From assembly GCF_030160015.1 (NCBI RefSeq), contig NZ_BSNN01000004.1, positions 186,001 to 250,000 of the forward strand: a stretch of 64,000 nt of DNA, given 5' to 3'. Origin of the DNA: Amylibacter marinus (GTDB lineage Bacteria; Pseudomonadota; Alphaproteobacteria; Rhodobacterales; Rhodobacteraceae). Every line of letters starts with the position of its first letter. The stretch's first letter is position 1. The position numbers and the translations under genes were made by a program. A model generated the notes under the pieces. That model was not told the DNA's origin. It worked only from the letters and a program-made list of their open reading frames with translations, and searched no databases. Of the stretch, positions 1 to 10,390 are shown in pieces.

Positions 1-509
1 AGGGTGCGCTCTGGTGCTGAAATTTGACCTGATGCTGAGTAGTTGTAGAACCATGGCACCTTGTTGAACAGCCAGACTAGGAAAAACTGGGCCGCCAGTG
101 TGGCAACCGCCAGATAGAAGCCTTTAATCCGCAGACTTGGCAGACCAAACAACATCCCCACAAGGGCCGTGATACCACCAGACAATAGGATCACGAATAC
201 GATGTTTAGGTCTGGGAAGGCCGTCATAAGCTTGTAGGATGCATAAGCGCCCACAGCCATAAAACCACCCGTTCCTAGGCTGACCTGACCGCAATATCCT
301 GTCAGGATATTCAATCCCAAGGCCGCGATCACATAGATCAGGAATGGTAAAACAACCGCATTTGCCCAGTAATCGTTTATGAAAAACGGTACCGCCAGAA
401 AGGCTAGGGCCAAGGTTATAAAGTAGCCCCATCTATCCAATGCGATTGGAAACGTTTGTTGGTCCTTTGCATAGGTTGTCTTAAACTCACCTGCTTCGCG
501 ATAGAACAT
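1..509 (-). CDS. livM: Branched-chain amino acid ABC transporter permease LivM (C-terminus cut off)
   Basis: This is the second inner-membrane permease of a LivFGHM-type importer. The gene reads leftward from the ATG at 509 and runs off the left edge, so only about 170 N-terminal residues are present. After a short polar start there are several hydrophobic segments, then the conserved LivM stretch GLNILTGYCGQVSLG followed by GGFMAVGAYASY. The start lies 2 bp after the livH stop, which fits one operon. A substrate-binding protein and LivF would be expected beyond the edge. The family call is confident; the transported substrate is not known. Confidence 0.9.
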   Translation of the reverse strand, partial: MFYREAGEFKTTYAKDQQTFPIALDRWGYFITLALAFLAVPFFINDYWANAVVLPFLIYVIAALGLNILTGYCGQVSLGTGGFMAVGAYASYKLMTAFPDLNIVFVILLSGGITALVGMLFGLPSLRIKGFYLAVATLAAQFFLVWLFNKVPWFYNYSASGQISAPERT

Positions 510-511
510 GA

Positions 512-1510
512 TTATACCCTCTCAATGATTTTTTCGCCAAACAGGCCTTGGGGACGGAACACTAGGAACAACAGCGCCAGCATATAGGCAAACCAGTTCT
601 CCGTAGCCCCCCCAAGAAAGGGCGCCCCGATTAGAAATTCAAACATCTTTTCACCGACCCCAATGATCAATCCACCAATGATTGCCCCAGGGATAGAAGT
701 GAAGCCACCCAACATCAAAACCGGCAATGCCTTTAGGGCGATCAACGATAGCGAGAACTGTACCCCCGATTTCGAGCCCCACATGATCCCAGCAATCAAT
801 GCCACGAACCCAGCGATTGACCAGACAATCACCCAGATAGCCCGCAGGGATATACCTACCGATAGCGCCGCCTGATGATCATCGGCCACCGCACGCAGGG
901 CGCGGCCTGTTTTGGTGTATTGCGAGAACACAACCAACGAAGCCACCAAGATGATCGCACAAACCGTGGCCCAGATGTCTAGGTTATCTAGGTAGAACCC
1001 ATAGAAACCATCCCCACCTAAAGTAGCGGTTTTTTCCTCGAGCCAGAAATTACCACCCTGTGGAATGCCGATATCCAGCTTCTTGATTTCAGACCCCCAC
1101 ATTAGATCGCCAAAACCTTCCATGAAATAGGCCAGCCCAATGGTGGCCATAAACAGAATAATCGGCTCTTGGTTAACCAAATGCTTCAGGATAAATTTCT
1201 CGACCAAGAAGGCGAATAGGATCATCACCATAAGAGTGAAAATCAATGCCAGTATCGTGGGCATTTTCCACCCAAAATGATGCAGCTCTGTGCCGAATAC
1301 AGCATTTATCAAATGCGCAAACGGGATCTGCCCTGACTGAAACCCAACCAAGGTTAGGGCCGCGAACAGGGCCATAACGCCCTGCGCATAATTGAAAATT
1401 CCAGAGGCCTTGAAAATCAAAACAAAACCCAAAGCAACCAGTGAATACATCACCCCAGCCATCAGCCCGTTTAGGAAGACCTCGACACCAAAATAAAATC
1501 CAGCGCTCAT
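512..1510 (-). CDS. livH: Branched-chain amino acid ABC transporter permease LivH
   Basis: LivH is a polytopic inner-membrane permease that pairs with LivM to form the translocation path. The 332 residues are almost entirely hydrophobic helices, with the family hallmarks FNYAQGVMALFAA near residue 40 and the loop GRALRAVADDHQAA around residue 205, which couples to the ATPase. It is slightly longer than the roughly 300-residue norm because of an extra periplasmic segment (about residues 140-170). It sits between livG (36 bp upstream) and livM (2 bp downstream). Because an acyl-CoA ligase belongs to the operon, the cargo may be an aromatic or aliphatic carboxylate rather than leucine. Confidence 0.92.
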   Translation of the reverse strand: MSAGFYFGVEVFLNGLMAGVMYSLVALGFVLIFKASGIFNYAQGVMALFAALTLVGFQSGQIPFAHLINAVFGTELHHFGWKMPTILALIFTLMVMILFAFLVEKFILKHLVNQEPIILFMATIGLAYFMEGFGDLMWGSEIKKLDIGIPQGGNFWLEEKTATLGGDGFYGFYLDNLDIWATVCAIILVASLVVFSQYTKTGRALRAVADDHQAALSVGISLRAIWVIVWSIAGFVALIAGIMWGSKSGVQFSLSLIALKALPVLMLGGFTSIPGAIIGGLIIGVGEKMFEFLIGAPFLGGATENWFAYMLALLFLVFRPQGLFGEKIIERV

Positions 1511-1546
1511 AACATCGCCCCGTATCTATAGTTATTTTTCAAGTTC

Positions 1547-2359
1547 TTAGTCATGCGCAACCCCCAAATAGGCATCAATTACATTCTGATTGGTGCGCAC
1601 CTCTTCTGGGGTGCCATCACCAATTTTCTTGCCATAATCCATCACCACAACACGATCAGCGATATCCATCACCACCCCCATGTCATGTTCAATCAGGGCA
1701 ATTGTCGTGCCAAATTCATCATTCACATCCAGAATAAATCTCGACATGTCTTCTTTTTCTTCAACATTCATTCCCGCCATTGGCTCATCCAGCAACAATA
1801 GCTTTGGCTCTGCGGCCAGTGCACGGGCAAGCTCTACTCGCTTTTGTAACCCATAAGGCAGGCGGCCAACCGGCGTTTTACGAATGGCCTGAATTTCGAG
1901 AAAGTCGATTATTTTTTCGACGACTTCGCGATTCTTCACCTCGTCGCGTTCAGAAGCACCCCACCAAACCATCTGGCGCAACAGGCCCGATTTCATATGG
2001 GTCAAACGGCCCGTCATGATGTTGTCCAAGGTAGACATTCCCTTAAACAAGGCAATGTTTTGGAATGTACGCGCGATACCCTGATGGGCAATCTGATGCG
2101 GACGCATGGCACGGCGTTTCGTGCCATGGAACATCACTTCGCCCTCTTGCGGGTGATAAAAGCCATTCATCACATTCAACATCGATGATTTACCGGCCCC
2201 ATTTGGCCCAATGATCGCGCGAATTTCGCCCTGTCGGATATCAAAAGAGATGTCCTTAATGGCCACCACACCGCCAAACCGTAAGGTGATGTTTTTCATC
2301 TCCATTACCGCCGGCCCAATGGTGCGCCCATCGGCCGTTACATAGGATTGCGTGTTCAT
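1547..2359 (-). CDS. livG: Branched-chain amino acid ABC transporter ATP-binding protein LivG
   Basis: This cytoplasmic ATPase powers the LivHM permease. The 270 residues carry a Walker A (GPNGAGKSS, about residue 53), a Q-loop region, a degenerate signature LPYGLQKRVELARA, a Walker B (LLLLDEPMAGM) and the H-loop histidine in ALIEHDMG. The C-terminal extension (GTPEEVRTNQNVIDAYLG) is typical of LivG. The start overlaps the stop of the upstream acyl-CoA ligase by 4 bp (ATGA), which implies translational coupling. Confidence 0.93.
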   Translation of the reverse strand: MNTQSYVTADGRTIGPAVMEMKNITLRFGGVVAIKDISFDIRQGEIRAIIGPNGAGKSSMLNVMNGFYHPQEGEVMFHGTKRRAMRPHQIAHQGIARTFQNIALFKGMSTLDNIMTGRLTHMKSGLLRQMVWWGASERDEVKNREVVEKIIDFLEIQAIRKTPVGRLPYGLQKRVELARALAAEPKLLLLDEPMAGMNVEEKEDMSRFILDVNDEFGTTIALIEHDMGVVMDIADRVVVMDYGKKIGDGTPEEVRTNQNVIDAYLGVAHD

Positions 2360-4317
2360 GCTGCCACCTGCTTGCGTTCAAATGTCTCTGTATTGCGAAT
2401 TTCTAGGGTCGCAGATATTTTACCCTTACGGCCATCTTCGTAGGTGACCTCGGTTTCGGTGGAAACGGTTGTCGATCCATCATATATCGCGTTGATCAAA
2501 TCGGCATATCTTTCCTCGATGACATTACGGCGTACCTTTAGGGTACGGGTTAACTCACCGTCATCTGCATCTAATTCCTTATGCAAAATGATAAACCGAT
2601 GAATCTGACATCCCGACAGGAACGGATCAGTTGCAACCGACCTATTCGTCTCTTCAATATTGGCCTGAATCATCTGATAAACCTCAGGATGGGCCGCCAA
2701 TTCTTGATAGGACGCATAGGCAATATTATTGCGCTCTGCCCAGCTACCCACCGCATTCAAATCGATATTAATGAAGGCCACACAGGTATCTTTGCCATTC
2801 CCAAGGACAACGGCCTCTAGAATATTTGCATAGAACTTCAGCTTGTTTTCGACAAATTTCGGGGCAAACATTGACCCGTCCTTCATCTTGCCAACATCCT
2901 TGGCGCGGTCGATTATGCGCAACTGGCCGCTTTCCGGTTCGATGAACCCAGCATCCCCAGTGGCAACCCAGCCTTCGGAATCTTTGGTCTCTTTGGTGCT
3001 TTTCTCATTATTATAATAGCACACAAACGAACCAGGCGAACGGTAGAACACCTCGCCGCTGTCGGTGATCTTCAACTCAACACCCGGTGACGGCGTACCA
3101 ACGGTATCCGCGCGTACTTCACCATCTTTTTGTTGTGTAATAAACACACTAGCTTCAGTTTGACCATACAGCTGCTTCAGGTTGATCCCCAGCGAACGAT
3201 AGAAATCGAACAGCTCCGGCCCAATCGCTTCACCCGCAGTATAACCCACCCGCATTCGGCTTAACCCAAGAGAATTTTTCAGCGGATCAATAACCAACAA
3301 ACGACCAAGGCGGTATTTCAACCGATCTACAACGCCGACTGGTTTTCCATCCAGCAATTTTGGGCCAATATCCTTAGCATGACCCATAAAGGTGTGGAAC
3401 GCCCAGCGCTTAAAGCGGCCCGCATCTTCCATGCGGATCTGCACCGAGGTTAGCAACCCTTCGAAATAACGCGGTGTAGCGAAGAAATAGCTGGGCCCAG
3501 ATTCAACCAAACCCTCCTGCATTGTTTCCTCACTTTCGGGGCAACAAACGCAAAATCCAATATTATAGGCCTGAGCGACCGAGAAAATGAAATCCCCAAC
3601 CCATGCCATAGGTAGGTATGCCAACACACTATCAGTGGAGCGCAGACCATCGAATTCCGCCGTAGCGCGACCCGTTTCCACAATGTTTTGATTGGATAGC
3701 ACAACCCCTTTGGGGCGACCTGTTGTACCCGATGTATATAGCATAACGCAGGTATCTGAGGAGTTTTGCTCCTGAATGCGCTTCTTTAGCTCTGACAGCT
3801 TTTCAGATGCAGTAGCCTGCCCTTGCTTTTGCAGATCGTGAAAATCAAACAAGGCACTTCTATCGTATTTACGCATGCCGCGCGGATCAAGATAGATGAT
3901 GGATTTCAGAGTTTTAATCTGATCCATAACGTCAACAACCTTATCGACCTGCTCTTGATCTTCGGCCACAACAAAGCGCGCCGAACAATGATCCAAGACG
4001 TAGGCCATCTCCTCGGCAACCGCGTCTTTATACACCGGCACCGGCACCGCGCCTATCATTTGGGCCGCAACGATCGCCCAATAGAAATAGGGGCGATTGC
4101 GCCCCACAATTGCTATGTGGTCGCCCTTTTCAGCGCCAATGGTTAAAAATCCTAGAGCCAGATTAGTGATTTCCTGTTCTGCCTCGGCCCATGTCCAGCT
4201 TTGCCAGATTCCGAATTCTTTCTCTCGATACGCGGGCGCATCGGCGAACAGTTGTGCATTTCGTGCCAATAGCTTTGGAATAGTATCCAGTGATTGGCCT
4301 TTGTTTTCTTTGGTCAT
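2356..4317 (-). CDS. AMP-forming acyl-CoA synthetase within the liv operon
   Basis: A 653-residue ANL-superfamily enzyme that would activate a carboxylate with ATP to its CoA thioester. It has the P-loop YTSGTTGRPKG (about residue 205), the YGQTEAS adenylate motif and the VATGDAGFI aspartate motif. The start at 4317 is preferred over an in-frame codon 33 bp upstream because GGGAGG lies 5 nt before it. The gene opens the livG-livH-livM operon. This arrangement recurs in Rhodobacterales and suggests that the imported compound is activated on entry. The family resembles long-chain acyl-CoA ligases, but the substrate cannot be read from the sequence. Confidence 0.88.
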   Translation of the reverse strand: MTKENKGQSLDTIPKLLARNAQLFADAPAYREKEFGIWQSWTWAEAEQEITNLALGFLTIGAEKGDHIAIVGRNRPYFYWAIVAAQMIGAVPVPVYKDAVAEEMAYVLDHCSARFVVAEDQEQVDKVVDVMDQIKTLKSIIYLDPRGMRKYDRSALFDFHDLQKQGQATASEKLSELKKRIQEQNSSDTCVMLYTSGTTGRPKGVVLSNQNIVETGRATAEFDGLRSTDSVLAYLPMAWVGDFIFSVAQAYNIGFCVCCPESEETMQEGLVESGPSYFFATPRYFEGLLTSVQIRMEDAGRFKRWAFHTFMGHAKDIGPKLLDGKPVGVVDRLKYRLGRLLVIDPLKNSLGLSRMRVGYTAGEAIGPELFDFYRSLGINLKQLYGQTEASVFITQQKDGEVRADTVGTPSPGVELKITDSGEVFYRSPGSFVCYYNNEKSTKETKDSEGWVATGDAGFIEPESGQLRIIDRAKDVGKMKDGSMFAPKFVENKLKFYANILEAVVLGNGKDTCVAFINIDLNAVGSWAERNNIAYASYQELAAHPEVYQMIQANIEETNRSVATDPFLSGCQIHRFIILHKELDADDGELTRTLKVRRNVIEERYADLINAIYDGSTTVSTETEVTYEDGRKGKISATLEIRNTETFERKQVAA

Positions 4318-4492
4318 GTATCCTCCCAAAACGTCAATCGACGCACCCAAAGCTACCGAATCTTGGGTTACATTATCGTTACCTTAGGGTCGGCCTTTTG
4401 CAGAAGTTTTTCTGAAATGTATCAAAATGTAACAAATGAAATAATTTTCATACCGCTGGTCAAGACCACTTTTTGGGTGCTAGCAATAAGAC

Positions 4493-6427
4493 ATGGAACG
4501 ACAGAACCCTAATCCCAATACAGAAAAAATGACCCGCTCAGGGTTAAATCTGATCAAGCAGGCAATTTCGATCTACGACCAAGATCTGCGACTGGTTGTA
4601 GCCAATCGCCGATTCAAGGATCTGTTCGGCCTACCCGATCATCTGGTACAGCCCGGTGCCCTATTCAAGGACACGATCACCCATTTGACCGAAACCGGTG
4701 AATACGGTGTGATCGAGGACAAACAAAGGTTCATCGATCAACGCGTGGCACAGGCGAAAACCTTTCGGCCACATTACCTAGAACGCCAACGCGCCAACGG
4801 CAGCTACGTCTCTATCGAAGGCAGCCCCCTGCGGCAGGGCGGCTGGGTGGCTGTCTATACGGATATCTCGGAAACCAAGGCCCAAGAGAAACTGCTACAG
4901 GGCCATTCAAAAGACCTGTCAGAAAAGCTGTTGCGCCGCTCAGAGCAGTTGGCCCGTAGCAACCGCCAGCTTAGCGCTACGATCATGGCTTTGGAAGAGA
5001 CGAAAAACGAGTTGATCGAGTCAGAATCGCTGTTGCAAACCACAAATGAAATGACCCCAGCGCATATTGCCCGTGTGGATCGAGAGGGCATTTACACCTA
5101 CTCCAATCGTCGCCTAGATACGGTAATTTCCGGCAGGCCCAAGGAAATTATCGGCCTACATTTTGAACAAGCCTTGGGTAAAGAGGTCTATGCCCTGATT
5201 GCTCCGCGCCTGAACCAAGCCCTACAAGGACAAGCAGAAACGTTTCAGTTTTCGGTTAAAAAAACTGGTCAGCAAATCCGATTGGCAATCACACCCGATC
5301 GCGATGCCAAGGGCCGCGTGATCGGCGCATATCTTCTGTCGATGGATATCACCGACGAGGCCAATGCCCGTCGCGCCCTTACACATGCCAAGCGCCGCGA
5401 ATTGGCGGCGCAGCTGACCAGCGGCCTTGCACATGATTTTTCCAATCTACTAACCATTATTATCGGCCAACAGGCCAAGCTGGAAAAACTAGCGCCCCAA
5501 TCCAGTGAAATCCAAAACATCGTAGAAACAACCAAGGCTGCCGCACTACGCGGGGGCGCATTGCTACAAGGCCTGTCCCAAGTAGATACCACCCGTAGTC
5601 TGGCACCAGAGGTCATCTCCTTTGATGATCTTATGCAGGATTTTCGCCGCCTAGCGACGGCAGCGGTAGCACCCGACATTCGACTCGTGATCAAAAACAA
5701 AATTGGCAATGCAAAAATTATCCTCGATCACGGTTTCGTTCTTGATGCCCTATTAAATCTGGCCCTAAACGCGTCCGAGGCCATCACCGAGCAAGGCGTA
5801 ATCATGGTGATTGCCCATCGCCCACACCAAGATTGGTTGGAGTTTCTGGTGCTGGATTCAGGGCCAGGATTTAGCGAAGCCGCACAAAAAAATGCCTTTG
5901 CGCCATTTTATACCACGAAGAAAGATCAGGCAGGGCGTGGTCTTGGGTTGATGACCGTTTTTGATTTCACCAAACTAAGCGGCGGGCATATCGACATCCA
6001 AAACCGCACAAGCCACGGCGCACGCGTCAGCATCCGCATCCCCTACACCCCAGCAAAGCACAGCAAACCCGGATTGGTACTACTGGTCGAAGACAACGAT
6101 GAAATCCGCGCGACTGTACGCGAGTATCTGCGCAATATGGGCCATTCCGTGATCGAAGCAAACAGCGCCGAAGAGGCGGTCAATCTAGGGAAGATCCCAG
6201 ACCTGACCCATGTAATTACCGATTTGATGCTGGCAGGCACCCTAACGGGACTTGATCTGGCGACAAGCATACGAAAATTGCGGTCCGATATTCCAATCAT
6301 AACCATCACAGGGTTGCCATCCGAGGATCCCCTCCGTAGGGATGCCGCCAGCGACTTTCCCGTATTGCATAAACCCTTCAGTTATAGCGCCCTTGCGGCA
6401 ATGCTTCAGAGACAAACCCATGGATAA
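4493..6427 (+). CDS. PAS-PAS hybrid histidine kinase with C-terminal receiver
   Basis: A 644-residue cytoplasmic sensor kinase without membrane segments. Domains in order: PAS (about 20-130), a probable coiled coil (about 130-185), a second PAS (about 185-290), a dimerisation/phosphoacceptor helix with H314 in GLAHDFSNLL, a catalytic ATPase domain (N-box LNLALNASEA around 421-430, G1 DSGPGF, G2 GRGLGL), and a receiver from about 525 with the probable phosphoacceptor D577 and conserved K627. It overlaps the next gene, a response regulator, by 8 bp, so the two probably form a phosphorelay. It is divergent from the liv/acyl-CoA ligase operon, so control of that operon is possible but unproven. 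The signal is unknown. Confidence 0.9.
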   Translation: MERQNPNPNTEKMTRSGLNLIKQAISIYDQDLRLVVANRRFKDLFGLPDHLVQPGALFKDTITHLTETGEYGVIEDKQRFIDQRVAQAKTFRPHYLERQRANGSYVSIEGSPLRQGGWVAVYTDISETKAQEKLLQGHSKDLSEKLLRRSEQLARSNRQLSATIMALEETKNELIESESLLQTTNEMTPAHIARVDREGIYTYSNRRLDTVISGRPKEIIGLHFEQALGKEVYALIAPRLNQALQGQAETFQFSVKKTGQQIRLAITPDRDAKGRVIGAYLLSMDITDEANARRALTHAKRRELAAQLTSGLAHDFSNLLTIIIGQQAKLEKLAPQSSEIQNIVETTKAAALRGGALLQGLSQVDTTRSLAPEVISFDDLMQDFRRLATAAVAPDIRLVIKNKIGNAKIILDHGFVLDALLNLALNASEAITEQGVIMVIAHRPHQDWLEFLVLDSGPGFSEAAQKNAFAPFYTTKKDQAGRGLGLMTVFDFTKLSGGHIDIQNRTSHGARVSIRIPYTPAKHSKPGLVLLVEDNDEIRATVREYLRNMGHSVIEANSAEEAVNLGKIPDLTHVITDLMLAGTLTGLDLATSIRKLRSDIPIITITGLPSEDPLRRDAASDFPVLHKPFSYSALAAMLQRQTHG

Positions 6428-7118
6428 AAAATTAATTTCAATCGTCGAAGATTCCGCCGATATACGACAGCTGCTCTGTGAGGAGCTGAACGACGCAGGA
6501 TACCAAACCCGCAGCTATGGCCGCGCCACAGGGTTTGAGCGCGACCTGTCTATTCACAAACCCGATGTCTGCATAATTGATCTAGGCCTACCGGATAAGG
6601 ACGGCCTAGCGTTGGTCAATCGATTGTCCGTAGAGGATGGCATCGCTACAATCATCATTTCTGGTCGTTCTCGGGTTCAGGATAAAATCGTCGGGCTAGA
6701 ATTAGGGGCGGATGACTATATCACCAAGCCATTCGAAGCCGCCGAAGTGGTGGCGCGGGTGCGTGCGCTATTGCGGCGGAATCAGCATCCCCCCTCTTCG
6801 CCCAGCAAATCGGTGATCCGCTTTTCTGGATGGACTGCCGATTTTGATCAACACAAGCTAACCAACCCTGACGGCGAGGTCTTTGGTCTGTCTGCGGCGG
6901 AAATGCAGCTGTTGCATCTGTTCCTATCCTCGCCCAACCGTCTGATCTCGCGCGAGCATATGGCGGATCAGCTGGGCGTCAGTGTGGCCGATAGCTTCGA
7001 GAGAGCCATGGACGTGCGGGTGTCTCGCCTTAGAACCAAACTGCATGATGATCCCCAAAACCCCAAGATGATAAAAACCATCTATGGCGCCGGCTATATC
7101 TTTATCGGTGAAATATAG
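6420..7118 (+). CDS. OmpR/PhoB-family response regulator
   Basis: A 232-residue DNA-binding response regulator. The receiver domain (1-120) has the acidic pair E10/D11, the phosphoacceptor D54 in CIIDLGLPD and the conserved lysine in DYITKPFEA. The C-terminal winged helix (about 130-232) ends in the typical DPQNPKMIKTIYGAGYIF. The start was placed at the ATG inside the end of the kinase gene because it gives a canonical receiver N-terminus (MDKKLISIVED). The overlap suggests the kinase is its partner. Target genes are not known. Confidence 0.92.
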   Translation: MDKKLISIVEDSADIRQLLCEELNDAGYQTRSYGRATGFERDLSIHKPDVCIIDLGLPDKDGLALVNRLSVEDGIATIIISGRSRVQDKIVGLELGADDYITKPFEAAEVVARVRALLRRNQHPPSSPSKSVIRFSGWTADFDQHKLTNPDGEVFGLSAAEMQLLHLFLSSPNRLISREHMADQLGVSVADSFERAMDVRVSRLRTKLHDDPQNPKMIKTIYGAGYIFIGEI

Positions 7119-7206
7119 GGTCGATTATTGGTCACGAGCGTCGAATTTGAACACTCTTTTGCCCTACATCACAGTATGCTAGGGCAAATCTGTGAAAGAG
7201 ACCCAC

Positions 7207-8718
7207 ATGAAAAATCAACAAAATATTCTGATCATTATGGTCGACCAACTGAATGGCACCTTCTTCCCCGATGGGCCAGCAGATTTCCTACATGCCCCGC
7301 ACCTAAAGGCGCTGGCAAAAAAATCAACACGGTTTAAAAATGCCTATACGGCATCGCCTCTCTGCGCACCTGGGCGGGCGTCTTTCATGTCGGGGCTCCT
7401 GCCTTCACGCTCTCGAGTGTATGATAATGCCGCCGAATTTTGCTCGGATATCCCAACCTATGCACACCACCTGCGCGGGGCGGGATACCAGACCTGCTTG
7501 TCGGGCAAGATGCATTTTGTTGGCCCAGATCAAATGCATGGGTTCGAGGAACGCCTCACGACGGATATCTACCCCGCTGATTTTGGCTGGACACCAGATT
7601 ATCGCAAACCCGGCGAGCGGATAGACTGGTGGTATCACAACATGGGGTCGGTCACCGGTGCAGGTGTTGCGGAAATTTCCAATCAGATGGAATATGATGA
7701 CGAGGTCGCCTATCACGCTACGCGCAAAATTTATGACCTAGCACGGGGGCATGATAGCCGCCCATGGTGTCTAACGGTCAGCTTTACGCACCCCCATGAC
7801 CCCTATGTGACTCGTAAAAAGTATTGGGATCTATACGAGGATTGCGAGCATTTGTTGCCAGAAGTGCCGGCGCTGGATTACGATGATCACGACAACCATT
7901 CTCAGCGAATTTTCGACGCCAATGATTGGCGTAGTTTCGACATTACCCCAGAGGATATCAAGCGTTCGCGCCGTGCCTATTTTGCCAACATCAGCTACCT
8001 AGACGACAAGGTAGGCGAAATTCTTGGCGCGCTGGAATCCACCCGCCAAGAAGCGACAATTCTATTTGTTTCTGACCATGGCGATATGTTGGGCGAACGG
8101 GGACTGTGGTTTAAGATGTCTTTCTTCGAGGGCTCGGCCCGTGTGCCGCTGATGATCTCATCCCCGCAGATGGACGCCGGTCTGGTCACAACACCTGTTT
8201 CCAACATCGATGTTACGCCCACCCTATGTGATTTGGCGGGAGTGTCGATGACGCAAATCATGCCATGGGTCCAAGGCGAGAGCTTAGTCCACCTAGGCCA
8301 AGGCGGCAGCCGTACATCCCCAGTGGCCATGGAATATGCTGCCGAGGCCTCTTATGCGCCGATGGTTTCTTTGCGCAGTGGTGCGTGGAAATACACGCGC
8401 TGTGCCTTGGATCCTGATCAGTTGTTCAATCTGGATGATGATCCGCACGAGCAGGTAAATCTAGCGACCTCGGCCAATCATCAAGGTATCTTGGTAAAAT
8501 TGCGTGCAGAATCAGAGGCGCGCTGGGATTTATCCGCGTTTGACCAACAGGTTCGCGAAAGCCAAGCGCGCCGGTGGGTCGTCTACGAAGCCCTGCGCAA
8601 TGGTGAATATTACCCATGGGATTACCAGCCCCTACAAAAAGCATCCGAGCGTTTTATGCGCAATCACATGAATTTGGATAACGTGGAAAACGATCAACGC
8701 TTCCCACGCGGCGAATGA
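7207..8718 (+). CDS. betC: Choline-sulfatase
   Basis: This cytoplasmic type I sulfatase hydrolyses choline-O-sulfate to choline and sulfate. The 503 residues start with the metal-binding segment IIMVDQ (D13, Q14). The sulfatase signature CAPGR has C53, expected to be converted to formylglycine, and R57. SDHGDMLGERGLWFKMSFFEG and a C-terminal domain rich in aromatic residues match BetC. The ATG at 7207 follows AAAGAGA; a GTG 15 bp upstream is less likely. Its stop directly abuts the convergent betA stop. With betA and betB it forms a complete route to glycine betaine, an osmoprotectant. Confidence 0.93.
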   Translation: MKNQQNILIIMVDQLNGTFFPDGPADFLHAPHLKALAKKSTRFKNAYTASPLCAPGRASFMSGLLPSRSRVYDNAAEFCSDIPTYAHHLRGAGYQTCLSGKMHFVGPDQMHGFEERLTTDIYPADFGWTPDYRKPGERIDWWYHNMGSVTGAGVAEISNQMEYDDEVAYHATRKIYDLARGHDSRPWCLTVSFTHPHDPYVTRKKYWDLYEDCEHLLPEVPALDYDDHDNHSQRIFDANDWRSFDITPEDIKRSRRAYFANISYLDDKVGEILGALESTRQEATILFVSDHGDMLGERGLWFKMSFFEGSARVPLMISSPQMDAGLVTTPVSNIDVTPTLCDLAGVSMTQIMPWVQGESLVHLGQGGSRTSPVAMEYAAEASYAPMVSLRSGAWKYTRCALDPDQLFNLDDDPHEQVNLATSANHQGILVKLRAESEARWDLSAFDQQVRESQARRWVVYEALRNGEYYPWDYQPLQKASERFMRNHMNLDNVENDQRFPRGE

Positions 8719-10380
8719 TTAACGCTGTTTGGTTTCCCAATCAGGATGCATCCAGGGCTGGTCATTGATCGGCGCTAGCATCCCCTGCCCCAAGATATGA
8801 TCGGCGGCCTTCTCGCCGGTCATAATTGAGGGCGCATTTAGATTACCATTGGTCACCCGCGGGAAAATAGAGCTATCCGCCACCCGAAGCCCCTGCACCC
8901 CGATCACCCGGCATTCGGGATCAACCACGGCCATGGGGTCATCAACGGCGCCCATTTTACAACTGCCACAGGGGTGATAGGCGCTTTCCACATGTTCCTT
9001 AATAAAGGCATCCAACTGTTCGTCGGTTTCCACATCATGGCCGGGCTGGATCTCCCGCTCGGCATAGGGGGCGAAGGCCTCTTGCGCGAAAATCTCGCGC
9101 GTTAGGCGAATACAGGTTCTGAAATCCGCCCAATCCTGTGGATCGCTCATATAGTTAAACAGGATTTTGGGCGCCTCTGTAGGATCGCTCGAGCGCAGGG
9201 TGATTTCGCCGCGAGACGCACTGCGCATGGGGCCAACATGTGCTTGGAAACCATGACCCTCGGCCGCGGCTTTGCCATCATAGCGCACAGCAATTGGCAA
9301 GAAATGATACTGGATATCAGGGTAATCCACCCCTTTATCAGACCGGATGAAGGCCGCGGATTCAAACTGGTTTGAGGCACCCAGCCCAGCCTTGGTCAAC
9401 AACCATTGCAATCCAATGCGGCCCTTGGAGAATAAATTCCAATACCGATACAAGGTGATGGGCTTTAGGCTCTTTATCTGGATATACAATTCCAGATGAT
9501 CTTGCAGATTTTTCCCAACACCAGCGCGATCCGCCAACACTGGTATTCCGTGTTCTTTCAATTCGTTGGACGGCCCAATACCGGAAAGCATCAGCAATTT
9601 CGGTGAATTAATACTAGAGGCCGCGATGATCACCTCGCGCTTGGCATGGGCGATAACGGATGCGCCATTCCGGATCATTTCTACGCCGGTTGCGCGGGTA
9701 CCATCAAAGGTAACTTTGGTCGCTAACCCTCTGACAAGGCTGCAGTTATCGCGTTTTAGGGCCGGATGCAGATAGGCATTGGCCGCAGACCAGCGCCGCC
9801 CCTTGTACACGGTTTGCTCCATCGGGCCAAAACCCTCTTGCTGATGCCCATTATAATCATCGGTTGTCACATAACCTGCCTGTTTGCCTGCCTGTACAAA
9901 GGCATGAAAAAGCGGGTTTTTCCGCGGGCCGCGCGTCACATGCAGGGGGCCAGAGGTTCCGCGCCAGCTGGCATCTCCCCCATGGCCGCCATCGTGCCAG
10001 TTCTCCATACGTTTGAAATAGGGCGCAACATCGGCATAACCCCAACCCTGTGCGCCGCTTTCGGCCCAGTGGTCAAAATCTTTGGCATGACCACGGACAT
10101 AAACCATGCCGTTAATAGAGGACGATCCGCCAACCACCTTGCCCCGCGGCGTTGCCAATTTTCGCCCACCTAGGTGTGGTTCTGGTTCGCTCTCAAAGCC
10201 CCAATCATAGGTTTTCATGTTCATTGGATAAGAGAGGGCCGCAGGCATCTGAATAAAGGGGCCGATATCACTGCCACCATGTTCAATTACCAGCACCGAA
10301 TATTTGCCGCTTTCAGACAGACGATAGGCCAAAGCACAGCCCGCCGATCCCGCACCCACGATTACATAATCTGCTTCCAT
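8719..10380 (-). CDS. betA: Choline dehydrogenase
   Basis: This FAD-dependent GMC oxidoreductase oxidises choline to betaine aldehyde and can carry on to betaine. The 553 residues begin with the dinucleotide fold [21 protein letters not shown] signatures follow: [15 protein letters not shown] near 80 and [16 protein letters not shown] near 255. The C-terminal active-site region [12 protein letters not shown] holds the catalytic histidine. It lies 10 bp downstream of betB on the same strand, as in a betBA operon. No BetI repressor, BetT or BetX transporter is present in the window. Confidence 0.93.
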   Translation of the reverse strand: MEADYVIVGAGSAGCALAYRLSESGKYSVLVIEHGGSDIGPFIQMPAALSYPMNMKTYDWGFESEPEPHLGGRKLATPRGKVVGGSSSINGMVYVRGHAKDFDHWAESGAQGWGYADVAPYFKRMENWHDGGHGGDASWRGTSGPLHVTRGPRKNPLFHAFVQAGKQAGYVTTDDYNGHQQEGFGPMEQTVYKGRRWSAANAYLHPALKRDNCSLVRGLATKVTFDGTRATGVEMIRNGASVIAHAKREVIIAASSINSPKLLMLSGIGPSNELKEHGIPVLADRAGVGKNLQDHLELYIQIKSLKPITLYRYWNLFSKGRIGLQWLLTKAGLGASNQFESAAFIRSDKGVDYPDIQYHFLPIAVRYDGKAAAEGHGFQAHVGPMRSASRGEITLRSSDPTEAPKILFNYMSDPQDWADFRTCIRLTREIFAQEAFAPYAEREIQPGHDVETDEQLDAFIKEHVESAYHPCGSCKMGAVDDPMAVVDPECRVIGVQGLRVADSSIFPRVTNGNLNAPSIMTGEKAADHILGQGMLAPINDQPWMHPDWETKQR

Positions 10381-10390
10381 TTTTCGATCC

